Positions 6,517 to 14,644 of a DNA stretch of 19,787 bases are shown piece after piece. The stretch's first letter is position 1; every line of letters starts with the position of its first letter. The stretch comes from an uncultured Collinsella sp. (lineage in GTDB: Bacteria > Actinomycetota > Coriobacteriia > Coriobacteriales > Coriobacteriaceae). Both the position numbers and the translations under genes were made by a program. Location of the stretch: contig CAUEQX010000015.1 of assembly GCA_959020035.1 (NCBI GenBank), forward strand, positions 1 to 19,787, read 5' to 3'. A model generated the notes under the pieces. It searched no databases and was not told the origin of the DNA. It saw only the letters and a list, made by a program, of their open reading frames with translations.

Positions 6517-6579
6517 CCTATGCTCAAGTTTGCCACCTGCAACTGCGTATATTTAGCCTGTATATCGTTGGAGGAACTC

Positions 6580-6670
6580 TATCGAAGTGCCTGTTTCGCC
6601 GCATGCACTCGATACGCCGATGCCGGACCACGGGCGGTCCGGGGCAACGTCGACAGGGTCTCTCCGGCAT
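6580..6670 (+). promoter_or_regulatory. Structured 5' leader of hydN with mutually exclusive stems
   Basis: Three helices can be drawn. Helix 1: TATCG-a-AGTGC (6580-6590) with GCACT-CGATA (6605-6614), ten pairs with one bulge. Helix 2: CCGGACC (6623-6629) with GGTCCGG (6636-6642). Helix 3: ATGCCGGA (6620-6627) with TCCGGCAT (6663-6670), eight pairs, ending 8 nt before the hydN ribosome site AGGAGGGAG (6678-6686). Helices 2 and 3 share bases, so they exclude each other, as in a switch. No known riboswitch class was recognised; a molybdenum-cofactor-type element would fit the gene functions but the match could not be tested. Confidence 0.4.
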
Positions 6671-6694
6671 GGGATTCAGGAGGGAGTGAACAAC

Positions 6695-7213
6695 ATGGGC
6701 AATAAACGAGTCGTGGCTGATTCTTCACGCTGCATTGGGTGCCAAACCTGTATGGCGGCGTGCATCGAGGCGCACGATATTCCCGGCAACATCGCCGCAC
6801 CTCGCTTGCGCGTAACGCGCACCTACGAGATTTCCGCGCCGGTGGCATGTCACCACTGCGAGGACGCTCCGTGCGCCAAGGCCTGCCCCACGGGCGCCTT
6901 GTTCTTTGATCCAAAGAACCATCGCATCGGCGTCAACGAGGACAACTGCATCGGCTGCAAGAGCTGCGTCATGGCATGCCCCTTTGGCGCCGTGAGCGTG
7001 GCGACCACGCAGGTCCCCGTCTTGATGGGTGACGTTCGCGTGGGTTCGCAGACTAAGAGCTTCGTGCTCAAGTGCGACCTGTGCGTGGACCGTCCCGGCG
7101 GTCCGGCGTGTGCCGAGGCATGCCCGACCAAGGGCCTCACCCTGGTAGACGAGGAGCGTCTGGCAGAACTGACTGCCGAGCGTGCTCGCGCCACCATCGA
7201 AAACGAGGCGTAG
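6695..7213 (+). CDS. hydN: HydN-like electron carrier with four [4Fe-4S] clusters
   Basis: A 172-residue ferredoxin-type protein, close to E. coli HydN (about 175). Sixteen cysteines form four cluster motifs: C13-C16-C19-C23, C52-C55-C60-C64, C85-C88-C91-C95, and C127-C130-C139-C143. This is the HydN/HycB/HyfA family of soluble Fe-S proteins that pass electrons between formate dehydrogenase H and the hydrogenase. It lies directly before fdhF, as hydN is tied to FdhH function in enterobacteria. The ATG at 6695 has AGGAGGGAG 8 nt upstream; a longer frame reaching back to 6587 runs through the structured leader and is rejected. HydN is preferred over HycB because hyfA, the dedicated HycB counterpart, follows fdhF. 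Confidence 0.9.
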   Translation: MGNKRVVADSSRCIGCQTCMAACIEAHDIPGNIAAPRLRVTRTYEISAPVACHHCEDAPCAKACPTGALFFDPKNHRIGVNEDNCIGCKSCVMACPFGAVSVATTQVPVLMGDVRVGSQTKSFVLKCDLCVDRPGGPACAEACPTKGLTLVDEERLAELTAERARATIENEA

Positions 7214-7289
7214 GCGGGCGGCCATACAGGCCCAATGATTGTCAAATTAGTACCGAGTAATCGGTAGCAGAAAAAGGAAGGAGGGTGTC

Positions 7290-9512
7290 ATGGAGAAGCA
7301 TAAAGTGATCTGCCCGTATTGCGGCGCCGGTTGCCAGTTTAACCTCCTGGTCCAAAACGGCCAGGTCGTGGGCACCGAACCGCTCAACGGCATCACCAAC
7401 CAGAGCGAGCTGTGCCTTAAGGGCATGAGCGGCTATGACTTCATCAACGACACCAAGATCTTGACTCCTCGCGTACTGCACCCGATGATCCGCCGCACCA
7501 AGGGCGCGGATCTTGAGCGCGTAAGCTGGGACGAGGCACTGGATTTCACCGCATCTAAGATGCAGGCCATAATTGACGAATATGGTCCTAACGCTGTCAT
7601 GACCACCGGCTCTTCGCGAGGCGGCGGCAATGAGGCGAACTACGTCATGCAGAAGTTTACGCGTGCGTGCATCGGCACCCACAGCGTGGACAACTGCGCC
7701 CGTACTTGACACGGCCCTACTGTCCTCGGTCTGATGGACACGGTTGGTTCAGGTTGCATGTCATGCTCCATCCCCGGTATGGAGGATGCGGGCTGCATTT
7801 TCCTCTTCGGCTATAACCCTGCCGATTCGCACCCCATCGTCGCAAGGCGTATCGTGCGAGCCAAAGAAAAGGGTTGCAAGATCATCGTCGCCGACCCGCG
7901 CCATATCGAAACCGCGCGTATCGCCGATCTCTACCTTCCGATCAAGAACGGTTGCAACGTTGCGTTCCTCAACGCCTTTGCCAACTGCTTGGTCAACGAT
8001 GGCCTCTACGACAAGGAATTCGTCGCCGAGCACACGAACGGCTTTGACGAGTGGTGGGAGACCATCAAGAACTACACTCCCGAATCCGTACAGGACATCA
8101 CGGGTGTCGAGCCCGCGTTGATCCACCAAGCTGCCGAGATGTACGCCACGGCGAAGCCCTCTGCCATCATTGGCTGGGGCATGGGCGTATGCCAGCAGAA
8201 GCAGAACCTGAAGACGGTGCACACCATCGCCTCCATCGCCTGCGTTGCCGGCCAGATCGGCAAACCCAATTCCGGCCTCGCGCCCGTGCGCGGTCAGAAC
8301 AACGTCCAGGGCTCCTGCGATATGGGCATGCTGCCCAACCTGTACCCTGGCTACCAGAAAGTCACCGACCCCGCCGTGCGCGCCAAGTTTGCAAAGGCTT
8401 GGGGCGTGCCCGAGGAAAAGCTCCCGCTCGAGGAGGGCTACAAGCTCACCGACCTGGGCCACCTGGTCGACGAGGGCAAGGTGCACTGCTTCTACAACTA
8501 CGGCGAGGACCCGGTGCAGACCGAGCCCGATTCGGCCGGTATGCGCAAGACGCTCTCCGAGCTGGATCTGTTCATTTGCCAGGACATCTTTATGACGCAG
8601 ACGACCATGCTCGCCGACGTCATCCTGCCCGCTACCTCTTGGGGCGAGCACGAGGGTGTCTTTACCGCATCCGACCGTAGCTTCCAGCACTTTGACGCGG
8701 CTGTTCCGCCCAAGGGCGAGTGCCGTCACGACTGGGAGATCTTCGCGGACCTGTCTACGCGCATGGGCTATCCCATGCACTACGACAACACCGAGCAGAT
8801 CTGGAACGAGTGCATTAGCCTGTGCCCCAACTTTGTGGGCGCGACCTACGAGAAGATGGCTCCCGAGGGCGGCTTTGCACAGTGGCCTGTCAAGAGCACC
8901 GATGTGAACGACCATGGCACCCCCGACATGTTCGCGGGCGGCAAGTTCACGACCAAGGACGGCCGTGCCAACCTGATGGCGCACGATTGGGAGGCGCCCT
9001 CCGAGCTTCCCGACGATGAGTACCCGCTCATCCTTTGCACCGTCCGCGAGGTCGGCCACTACAGCTGCCGTTCGATGACCGGCAACTGCAAGACGCTGGC
9101 ACTGCTTGCCGACGAGCCCGGCTTTGTCCGCATGAATCCCGCGGACGCCGAGGCGCGCGGCATCAAGAATGGCGACATCGTCTCGATTCACAGCCGTCGC
9201 GGCCAGGTTTACAGCCGCGCCGACGTGAGCGACCGTATCAACAAGGGCACGGTCTATATGACCTACCAGTGGTGGATCGGCAAGTGCAACGAGCTGACCA
9301 TGCACAAGGTCGACCCGGTCTCGCACACGCCCGAGGACAAGTTCTCTGCCTGCCAGGTCGACGCCATCGCCGACCAGGTGTGGGCCGAGGGCGAGGTGGA
9401 GCGTCAGTACACCGAGCTTAAGCAGGCTCTGGTGGACGCTGCCGCTCCCCAGGATGTTGAGCCCGGCGCCGCCAAGTTCGACGACGAGACGCACGTGAAC
9501 CAAATCGTGTAG
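7290..9512 (+). CDS. fdhF: Formate dehydrogenase H, selenocysteine-containing molybdoenzyme
   Basis: One 740-residue protein (E. coli FdhF is 715) read through an in-frame TGA at 7707-7709 as selenocysteine 140. The frame is continuous on both sides, and the context CART-U-HGPT matches CARV-U-HGPS of E. coli. The N-terminal [4Fe-4S] site is C8, C11, C15, C42, with the electron-relay lysine K44, all at E. coli numbering. Other family segments are TTGSSRGGGNEANYVMQKF, FGYNPADSHPIVA, PVRGQNNVQG, STRMGYPMHYDNT, and the C-terminal TVREVGHYSCRSMTGNC and YMTYQWWIG (molybdopterin dinucleotide binding). It oxidises formate to CO2 at a Mo(Sec)-bis-MGD centre facing the cytoplasm. AAGGAGGG lies upstream of ATG 7290. 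A caller that treats TGA as stop splits it into 139-aa and 592-aa pieces; it is not a pseudogene. Confidence 0.97.
7707..7740 (+). promoter_or_regulatory. UGA selenocysteine codon and bacterial SECIS hairpin in fdhF
   Basis: Downstream of UGA (7707-7709), UGUCCUC (7721-7727) pairs with GA-u-GGACA (7733-7740) to present the loop GGUCU (7728-7732). The loop begins 18 nt after the UGA, the same distance and same loop sequence as in E. coli fdhF, where SelB binds it. The unpaired U here is on the 3' side of the stem (7735), whereas in E. coli the bulged U is on the 5' side. Confidence 0.88.
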
Positions 9513-9533
9513 TCCCGTTCTCGTTGGCTTTTT

Positions 9534-9577
9534 GGGCCGGGCGTCCAAGCGCATCGGACGCCCGGCCCGTTATTTTG
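9534..9577 (+). terminator. Very strong hairpin between fdhF and hyfA (terminator or attenuator)
   Basis: A perfect 13-bp GC-rich stem, GGGCCGGGCGTCC (9534-9546) with GGACGCCCGGCCC (9556-9568), a 9-nt loop, and then GTTATTTTG. It starts 21 nt after the fdhF stop and ends 14 nt before the hyfA start. The tail is T-rich but interrupted, so termination may be partial. It would separate hydN-fdhF from hyfA-I as two expression levels, or protect the upstream mRNA end. Confidence 0.65.
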
Positions 9578-9590
9578 AAAGGAAGTGGGG

Positions 9591-10208
9591 ATGAACCGCT
9601 TCATCGATATCAACCCGGAGAGGTGCATCGGCTGCGGAACATGCCAGTCCGCCTGTGCAGATGCCCACCGGATGCAGGGTCTTCAGGACACGCCGCGTCT
9701 GGCGCTCGTGAAGACCGGCGGCATCTCGGCCGCCCTGGCCTGCCACCATTGCGAGGGTGCCCCTTGCGCCGAGGTCTGCCCGGTGAACGCCATCGAGCAC
9801 GATGGCGACCGCATCCACGTTAAGGAGCAGGAGTGCATCGGGTGCAGGCTGTGCGCCATCGCGTGTCCCTTCGGTGCCATCCATCCCGATGGCACGTCTA
9901 TCGCCGGTGTCGCAGGCATGTGCGACCCGACGCCTTCGTACCCTAAGTCCCTGAGCAGCCTGCTTACGTGGGCGCCCGGCCAGTACACCTGTGCCGTCAA
10001 GTGCGACCTGTGCGCCTTCGACCCCGAGGGTCCGCACTGCGTGGCGGCTTGCCCCACCAAGGCGCTCACCGTCATGGGCGGCGCGGCGGATCGCGAACTC
10101 GACGAGGCCAAGCGCCTGCGTTCGATTCAGAACGGCCCTGCCGTCGACGTGTCGGCTGTGGCCCAGGGTCTGTCCGAGAAAGCAGAAGGGAGCGTAAACA
10201 ATGGATAG
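9591..10208 (+). CDS. hyfA: Hydrogenase-4 component A, four-cluster Fe-S protein
   Basis: A 205-residue protein, the same length as E. coli HyfA, with shared segments such as PRLALVKT, ACHHCEGAPC and VAVKCDLC-like AVKCDLC. Four [4Fe-4S] motifs: C12-C15-C18-C22, C51-C54-C59-C63, C82-C85-C88-C92, and C138-C141-C150-C154. In the complex it should bridge FdhF to the membrane-associated hydrogenase arm. The ATG at 9591 follows GGAAGTGGGG; the GTG-like start two codons earlier is not needed. The stop overlaps hyfB by 8 nt. Two extra cysteines (C111, C134) are outside the cluster motifs. Confidence 0.95.
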   Translation: MNRFIDINPERCIGCGTCQSACADAHRMQGLQDTPRLALVKTGGISAALACHHCEGAPCAEVCPVNAIEHDGDRIHVKEQECIGCRLCAIACPFGAIHPDGTSIAGVAGMCDPTPSYPKSLSSLLTWAPGQYTCAVKCDLCAFDPEGPHCVAACPTKALTVMGGAADRELDEAKRLRSIQNGPAVDVSAVAQGLSEKAEGSVNNG

Positions 10209-12219
10209 CATGACGCTGTTTATCGCATCGCTTGCCGTCTCGTGCATCGGTGCGCTCGCCTCGGTTCTGCTGATTCGCGCCGATAACGCCGCCAAGACCG
10301 CCGGCTGCCTTATCGGCGCCGTCGCCGCGGTGCTTTCGTTTGTGGCCGGTATCCAGGCCGTGCTGGGCGATGTCACGTCGGTCGATACCATCGTGTTTTT
10401 CCCGTTTGCCCATTTCCAGCTGCTGCTCAATCAGCTGTCCGGCCTGTTCGTGGCGCTCATCTCGGTGCTTGCGTTTGCCGGTTCGATCTACGGTCTCAAC
10501 TACTTTGATGAGTACCCTGGCAAAAAGGGCCGCGCCGGCTTCTTCTTTAACACCTTCGTGGCGTCCATGATGCTCGTCATCACCGCCGACAACGTGTTTT
10601 GGTTCCTGGTCGCCTTTGAGCTCATGTCGCTGACCTCGTACTTCCTGGTCGTGATCGAGGAGAACGAGAACTCCATCCATGGCGGTTGGCTCTACTTTGT
10701 GATCGCGCACGTGGGCTTTGTGCTCATCATGGCGAGCTTCCTCACCATGACCAACTTCGCCGGCGGCTCGTTTGCCTTTGCGGATTTCCGCGCCACGCAG
10801 TTTAGCCCCGCGGTTGCATCCGTGTGCTTCGTGCTCGCCTTCTTTGGCTTTGGCGCCAAGGCCGGTATCATCCCGCTGCACGGCTGGCTGCCCAAGGCAC
10901 ATCCCGAGGCGCCGTCCAACGTGTCGGCGCTCATGTCCGGCGGCATGATCAAGATCGGTATCTTCGGCATCCTCAAGGTTGGTCTCGACCTGCTCTCCGC
11001 CTCGGGCGTTCAGGTCTGGTGGGGCCTTATGGTCATGGTCTTCGGTGCAATCTCGTCGGTCCTCGGCGTGGCCTTCGCCCTGCAGGAGCATGACATCAAG
11101 CGCCTGCTGGCCTATCACTCCGTCGAGAACATCGGCATCATTCTGCTCGGCGTCGGCGCCTCCATGGCCGCCATGGCGCTCAACTCGGTCGGCATCGCCG
11201 TCCTGGCTTTGATGGCCGCCCTCTACCACACGTTTAACCACGCGATGTTTAAGGGCGAGCTGTTCTTGGGCGCCGGTGCGCTGCTGTACTCTACGGGTAC
11301 GCGCAATATGGAGAAGATGGGCGGCCTGTTCCGTCGTATGCCGGCAACGGCCATCTGCTTCCTCGTCGGCGCGCTTGCCATCTCGGCCATCCCGCCCTTC
11401 AACGGCTTTGTGTCCGAGTGGTTTACCTATCAGTCGCTGTTTAATGCCGCCATGCAGGGCGACAAGGCCGTCATGATCGTGGCCGTGTTCGCTGCCGTCG
11501 CGCTTGCCATTACCGGCGCGCTGGCTGTCACGTGCTTCGTCAAGGCCTATGGCGTCTCCTTTGCCTCCGCGCCCCGCTCCGAGGCCGCGGCCAATGCCAA
11601 GGAGGTTCCCGCCCCCATGGTGTTTGCGCAGGGCCTGCTCGCGGCCATCTGCGTCGTGTTGGGCATTGGCGCTCCCGTGATCGCTCCCGTGCTGGTCGAT
11701 GTCGCCGCGTCCGTGCTGCATCCGTACGGTGGCGTGTTTGCCGCCGAGGGCATGCAGCTCATGAACCAGTACTCCGGCGCTGCCACCTCCACGCCCGCGA
11801 TCGCTATTGCGCTTGTGGTGCTCGTCGGCCTTGCCTGCGGTTATCGCAAGCTCAAGACCGTCGGCAAGGTGCAGAAGTCCCAGCCGTGGGCATGCGGCTA
11901 TGCTCCCAACGAGCATATGCCCGTCGTGGCCACGACCTTTGCCTCCGAGGTGTCCTGGTTTATGCAGCCGCTCTACACGCTGCGCGACCGCTGCACGGCT
12001 GTCTGCTGGTCCATCGCGCACTTCTTCCAGAAGCTCACCGGTGTGGCCGAGGCTGTGGAGCCCGTACCCGACAAGGTTCTCGTCGATGCCCCGCATAAGG
12101 GTGTCGAGAAGCTCGCCGACCTCGCGACTAAGCTCGAGGGCGGCAACTACAGCATCTATATCTGCTACATCGTCGCGGCACTCGTGGTGTTCCTCGTGCT
12201 CGCCGTGCAAATGGGTTAA
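10201..12219 (+). CDS. hyfB: Hydrogenase-4 component B, antiporter-like membrane subunit (NuoL-like)
   Basis: A 672-residue polytopic membrane protein, the same length as E. coli HyfB. Landmark residues of complex I-type antiporter subunits are present: E140 in the AFELMSL helix, K220 in FGAKAG, the HGWLPKAHPEAPSNVSALMSG loop, K251, and the YHTFNHAMFKGELF segment with a helix-12 lysine. These residues form the buried charged axis thought to couple electron flow to ion movement. The C-terminal part carries a long soluble stretch and a final membrane helix (YICYIVAALVVFLVLAVQMG). GAAGGGAG lies before ATG 10201; the start overlaps hyfA. ATG 10210 is a possible alternative. Confidence 0.95.
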   Translation: MDSMTLFIASLAVSCIGALASVLLIRADNAAKTAGCLIGAVAAVLSFVAGIQAVLGDVTSVDTIVFFPFAHFQLLLNQLSGLFVALISVLAFAGSIYGLNYFDEYPGKKGRAGFFFNTFVASMMLVITADNVFWFLVAFELMSLTSYFLVVIEENENSIHGGWLYFVIAHVGFVLIMASFLTMTNFAGGSFAFADFRATQFSPAVASVCFVLAFFGFGAKAGIIPLHGWLPKAHPEAPSNVSALMSGGMIKIGIFGILKVGLDLLSASGVQVWWGLMVMVFGAISSVLGVAFALQEHDIKRLLAYHSVENIGIILLGVGASMAAMALNSVGIAVLALMAALYHTFNHAMFKGELFLGAGALLYSTGTRNMEKMGGLFRRMPATAICFLVGALAISAIPPFNGFVSEWFTYQSLFNAAMQGDKAVMIVAVFAAVALAITGALAVTCFVKAYGVSFASAPRSEAAANAKEVPAPMVFAQGLLAAICVVLGIGAPVIAPVLVDVAASVLHPYGGVFAAEGMQLMNQYSGAATSTPAIAIALVVLVGLACGYRKLKTVGKVQKSQPWACGYAPNEHMPVVATTFASEVSWFMQPLYTLRDRCTAVCWSIAHFFQKLTGVAEAVEPVPDKVLVDAPHKGVEKLADLATKLEGGNYSIYICYIVAALVVFLVLAVQMG

Positions 12220-12231
12220 GGAGGGGAGAGC

Positions 12232-13158
12232 ATGAACAACATCGTACTTGCCGTTCTGCAGGGCGTGGTCGTCATGGCCGTCGCACCGTTCTTCTCCGGT
12301 CTCGGCCGCGTGATCCGCGCCAAGATGCACAACCGTCGCGGCCCCAGCATCATGCAGGACTACCGCGACCTGGCCAAGCTCTTTGCGCGCCCCGAGTCCC
12401 AAAGCGAGGATGCGAGCTTTGCGCTGCGCATCATGCCGCCGCTGTTCTTCGCCGTCGCCTTTATGCTCGCGATGGGCCTGCCGCTCTTTACGGCACAAAG
12501 CCCCATCCCGGTCTTTGGTGACGCCATCACCATCATGTACAGCCTGGCGCTCGCCCGCTTCTTCTTCGCCCTCTGCGGTGTGGATTCGTCCAACGCCTAC
12601 GCCGGTATCGGCGGCGTCCGCGAGCTGCTCATGAGCGTGCTCATCGAGCCGTCCATGCTGCCGGCGCTGTTTGCCGCCGCCCTGGTGTGCGGCTCCACCG
12701 ACATCGCTACCATGGGTCAGCACATCATGACGGGCGCCATCGATGCGCCGGTCGCCGTGATCCTCGCCGGCATCGCGTTTGCGATCGCCTGCTACATGGA
12801 ACTCGGCAAGCTGCCCTTTGATCAGGCCGAGGCCGAGCAGGAGCTTCAGGAAGGACCGCTCGCCGAGCTTTCCGGCCCGTCGCTCGCCATGGCCAAGCTC
12901 GCCATGTCCATGAAGCAGGCCCTGGTCGTCGCTTGGTTCTGCGCGATCTTCGTCCCCTGGGGCGAGCCCGCGACCGTGGGCGCCGCCGTCGTTCTGGGTG
13001 CAGTCATCTTCCTGGTGAAGTGCCTGGTCGACTTTGTGGTATGCGGCGTGATCGAGAACTCCTGCTCGCGCTCGCGTTTTAAGGTGCTCGGTAATCAGAC
13101 TTGGGCCGTCGTGGGCATCGCCGTTCTGGCGTTTGTCTTCGTGGTCGTCGGCGTGTAG
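12232..13158 (+). CDS. hyfC: Hydrogenase-4 component C, membrane anchor subunit (NuoH-like)
   Basis: A 308-residue membrane protein (E. coli HyfC about 315, HycD 307). About eight hydrophobic segments are visible, plus the conserved cytoplasmic loop ELGKLPFDQAEAEQELQEGP at 190-209, the NuoH/HycD signature that contacts the hydrogenase arm, followed by LAELSGPSLAM. The N-terminal AKMHNRRGPSIMQDYRDL loop is also diagnostic. This subunit anchors the peripheral arm and connects it to the antiporter-like subunits. AAGGAGGGGAG precedes the ATG, 12 nt after hyfB. Confidence 0.95.
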   Translation: MNNIVLAVLQGVVVMAVAPFFSGLGRVIRAKMHNRRGPSIMQDYRDLAKLFARPESQSEDASFALRIMPPLFFAVAFMLAMGLPLFTAQSPIPVFGDAITIMYSLALARFFFALCGVDSSNAYAGIGGVRELLMSVLIEPSMLPALFAAALVCGSTDIATMGQHIMTGAIDAPVAVILAGIAFAIACYMELGKLPFDQAEAEQELQEGPLAELSGPSLAMAKLAMSMKQALVVAWFCAIFVPWGEPATVGAAVVLGAVIFLVKCLVDFVVCGVIENSCSRSRFKVLGNQTWAVVGIAVLAFVFVVVGV

Positions 13159-13173
13159 GAGAAGGGAGAAACA

Positions 13174-14631
13174 ATGTCATTTGCAGTCAGTCTGTCCCTT
13201 CTCGGCTTGGTCGCTATCGCGGCCCCGATGGTGGCCTCGGTGCTCGTCGCCCTGTTCCCCCGTCCGTACGCCAAGTGGTTCAGCGTTTTGGGTGCCGCCG
13301 TCTCGACGGTCTGCACCATCGCCCTCGCCGCGAATTTCGCTGGCGCCGGCATGCCCGACACGCAGGTCCCCCTGATCTCGTTTGGGCAGACCCTCGTTAT
13401 GGGATTCACCTTCGATCGCATGAGCACGCTGCTCGCGCCCGCCTTTGTGGGTATCGGCCTGCTTGTCGTGATCTATTCGATTCCCTATATGAGCGAGAAT
13501 AACCGTGAGCATCCCGATGCGCCGCGTCGTCGCTTCTACGCGTACCTCGCGACCTTCATCGGCGCCATGGCCGGCCTCGTGTACAGCTCGACCCTTTTGG
13601 GCCAGCTCGTGTTCTTTGAGATCACGGGTGCGTGCTCTTGGGGCCTCATTAGCTACTACATGACGCCTACGGCCAAGAAGGCCGGCATGAAGGCCCTGAT
13701 CATTACGCATATCGGTGCGCTCGGCCTGTATCTGGGCGCTGCCATCGTGTTTGCCCACACCGGCACCTTCGCCATTACCGCGATTGCCGGCCTCGACGCC
13801 AAGCTCAAGGCTATCGTCCTTTTGCTCGTGCTGTTTGCGGCCTGGGCCAAGTCCGCACAGGTTCCCATGTACATGTGGCTGCCTTCGGCCATGGAGGCGC
13901 CGACGCCTGTTTCGGCCTACCTGCATGGTGCCTCGATGGTCAAAGTCGGCGTGTGCGTGTTCGCGCGTGCACTCGTCTCTGCCGGCGAGATTCCCGAGAT
14001 CGTGGGCTGGGTTGCCATTATCGACGCCATGGTCACCATGCTCTTTGGTTTCCTTATGTACCTGCCGCAAAAGGACATGAAGCGTCTGCTGGCCTTCTCC
14101 ACGATCGCTCAGCTCTCCTATGTGTTCTTTGGTCTGGGCCTTTCGGTCTTTGGCAGCCAGCTGGCCTTTGATGGCGCCGTGTGCCACATCTTTAACCACG
14201 CTTTCGCCAAGACGCTGTTCTTCCTGATCGCCGGTTCGTTCTCCTTTACGCTCGGCACGCGTATGCTGCCCAAGCTTCGCGGCATCGTAAAGAAGTACCC
14301 GATCTCGGGCGTGGGCTTTGGTGTCGCGGCACTCGCCATTGCTGGCGTGCCGCCCATGAACACGTTCTTCTCGAAGTTCCAGATCATCGCCGGTGGCTTC
14401 TCCGTGGGTGCCGGCAACGTCGCGATCCTGGTGCTCGTGTGCATCATGGTCGCCGAGACCGTCGCCACCTTCGCCTGGTTCCTCAAGTGGATGGGCTATT
14501 GCCTGCCCGGCGAGCCGAGCGAAGAGGTCGCTGCGGGAGCCCCGCTTCCCCGCGCGATGGCGTTTGTGTTCATCGTGCTCATCATCATGGTCATCGTCAG
14601 CGGCCCGCTTTCGGCCAGCTGGATCGGTTAG
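13174..14631 (+). CDS. hyfD: Hydrogenase-4 component D, antiporter-like membrane subunit
   Basis: A 485-residue polytopic protein (E. coli HyfD 479) with long shared segments: FIGAMAGLVYSSTLLGQLVFFE, AAWAKSAQVPMYMWLPSAME, APTPVSAYLHGASMVKVGV and GFLMYLPQKDMKRLLAFSTI. Charged residues expected in the membrane axis are E149, K226 and K257. HyfD is absent from the smaller Hyc-type formate hydrogenlyase, so its presence marks the complex as the Hyf / FHL-2 type. GGAGAAGGGAG precedes the start, 15 nt after hyfC. Confidence 0.95.
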   Translation: MSFAVSLSLLGLVAIAAPMVASVLVALFPRPYAKWFSVLGAAVSTVCTIALAANFAGAGMPDTQVPLISFGQTLVMGFTFDRMSTLLAPAFVGIGLLVVIYSIPYMSENNREHPDAPRRRFYAYLATFIGAMAGLVYSSTLLGQLVFFEITGACSWGLISYYMTPTAKKAGMKALIITHIGALGLYLGAAIVFAHTGTFAITAIAGLDAKLKAIVLLLVLFAAWAKSAQVPMYMWLPSAMEAPTPVSAYLHGASMVKVGVCVFARALVSAGEIPEIVGWVAIIDAMVTMLFGFLMYLPQKDMKRLLAFSTIAQLSYVFFGLGLSVFGSQLAFDGAVCHIFNHAFAKTLFFLIAGSFSFTLGTRMLPKLRGIVKKYPISGVGFGVAALAIAGVPPMNTFFSKFQIIAGGFSVGAGNVAILVLVCIMVAETVATFAWFLKWMGYCLPGEPSEEVAAGAPLPRAMAFVFIVLIIMVIVSGPLSASWIG

Positions 14632-14644
14632 GAGGTAGAACGAC

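Larger units (their letters stand above)
6268..6694. other. Divergent intergenic region between the TA operon and hydN
   Basis: 427 nt without a credible gene. The first ~220 nt are AT-richer than the surrounding operons. A 62-codon minus-strand frame at 6354-6542 has no ribosome site or family resemblance. Features seen are the CGGCA repeat (6310-6321), the palindrome at 6491-6516, TATATT at 6548-6553 and TATATC at 6561-6566 as weak -10 candidates (no -35 at proper distance), and a structured leader from 6580. No sigma-54 type GG/GC element points toward hydN, unlike the sigma-54-driven FHL genes of E. coli. Confidence 0.55.

Noticed and set aside
6354..6542. A 62-codon minus-strand open frame in the region before hydN
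   Set aside because: No ribosome site, no recognisable motif, and it runs across the palindrome at 6491-6516.
6525..6550. Sigma-54 promoter upstream of hydN
   Set aside because: The closest TGGCA-like string reads on the minus strand and lacks a proper GC element at the right spacing; none points toward hydN.
7252..7265. ACCGA-GTAA-TCGGT inverted repeat between hydN and fdhF as a terminator
   Set aside because: Only five base pairs, no T-tract, and directly before the fdhF ribosome site; too weak to call.
7707..7709. Nonsense mutation making fdhF a pseudogene
   Set aside because: The UGA is at the exact selenocysteine position of the family, is followed by a SECIS hairpin, and the downstream frame is intact to a normal C-terminus.
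7761..9554. A 597-codon minus-strand open frame across fdhF
   Set aside because: Shadow of the fdhF coding sequence; no independent evidence for a gene.
10072..12723. An 883-codon minus-strand open frame across hyfB
   Set aside because: Same antisense artefact; composition is low-complexity and HG/RD-rich, and no ribosome site or homologous motif is seen.
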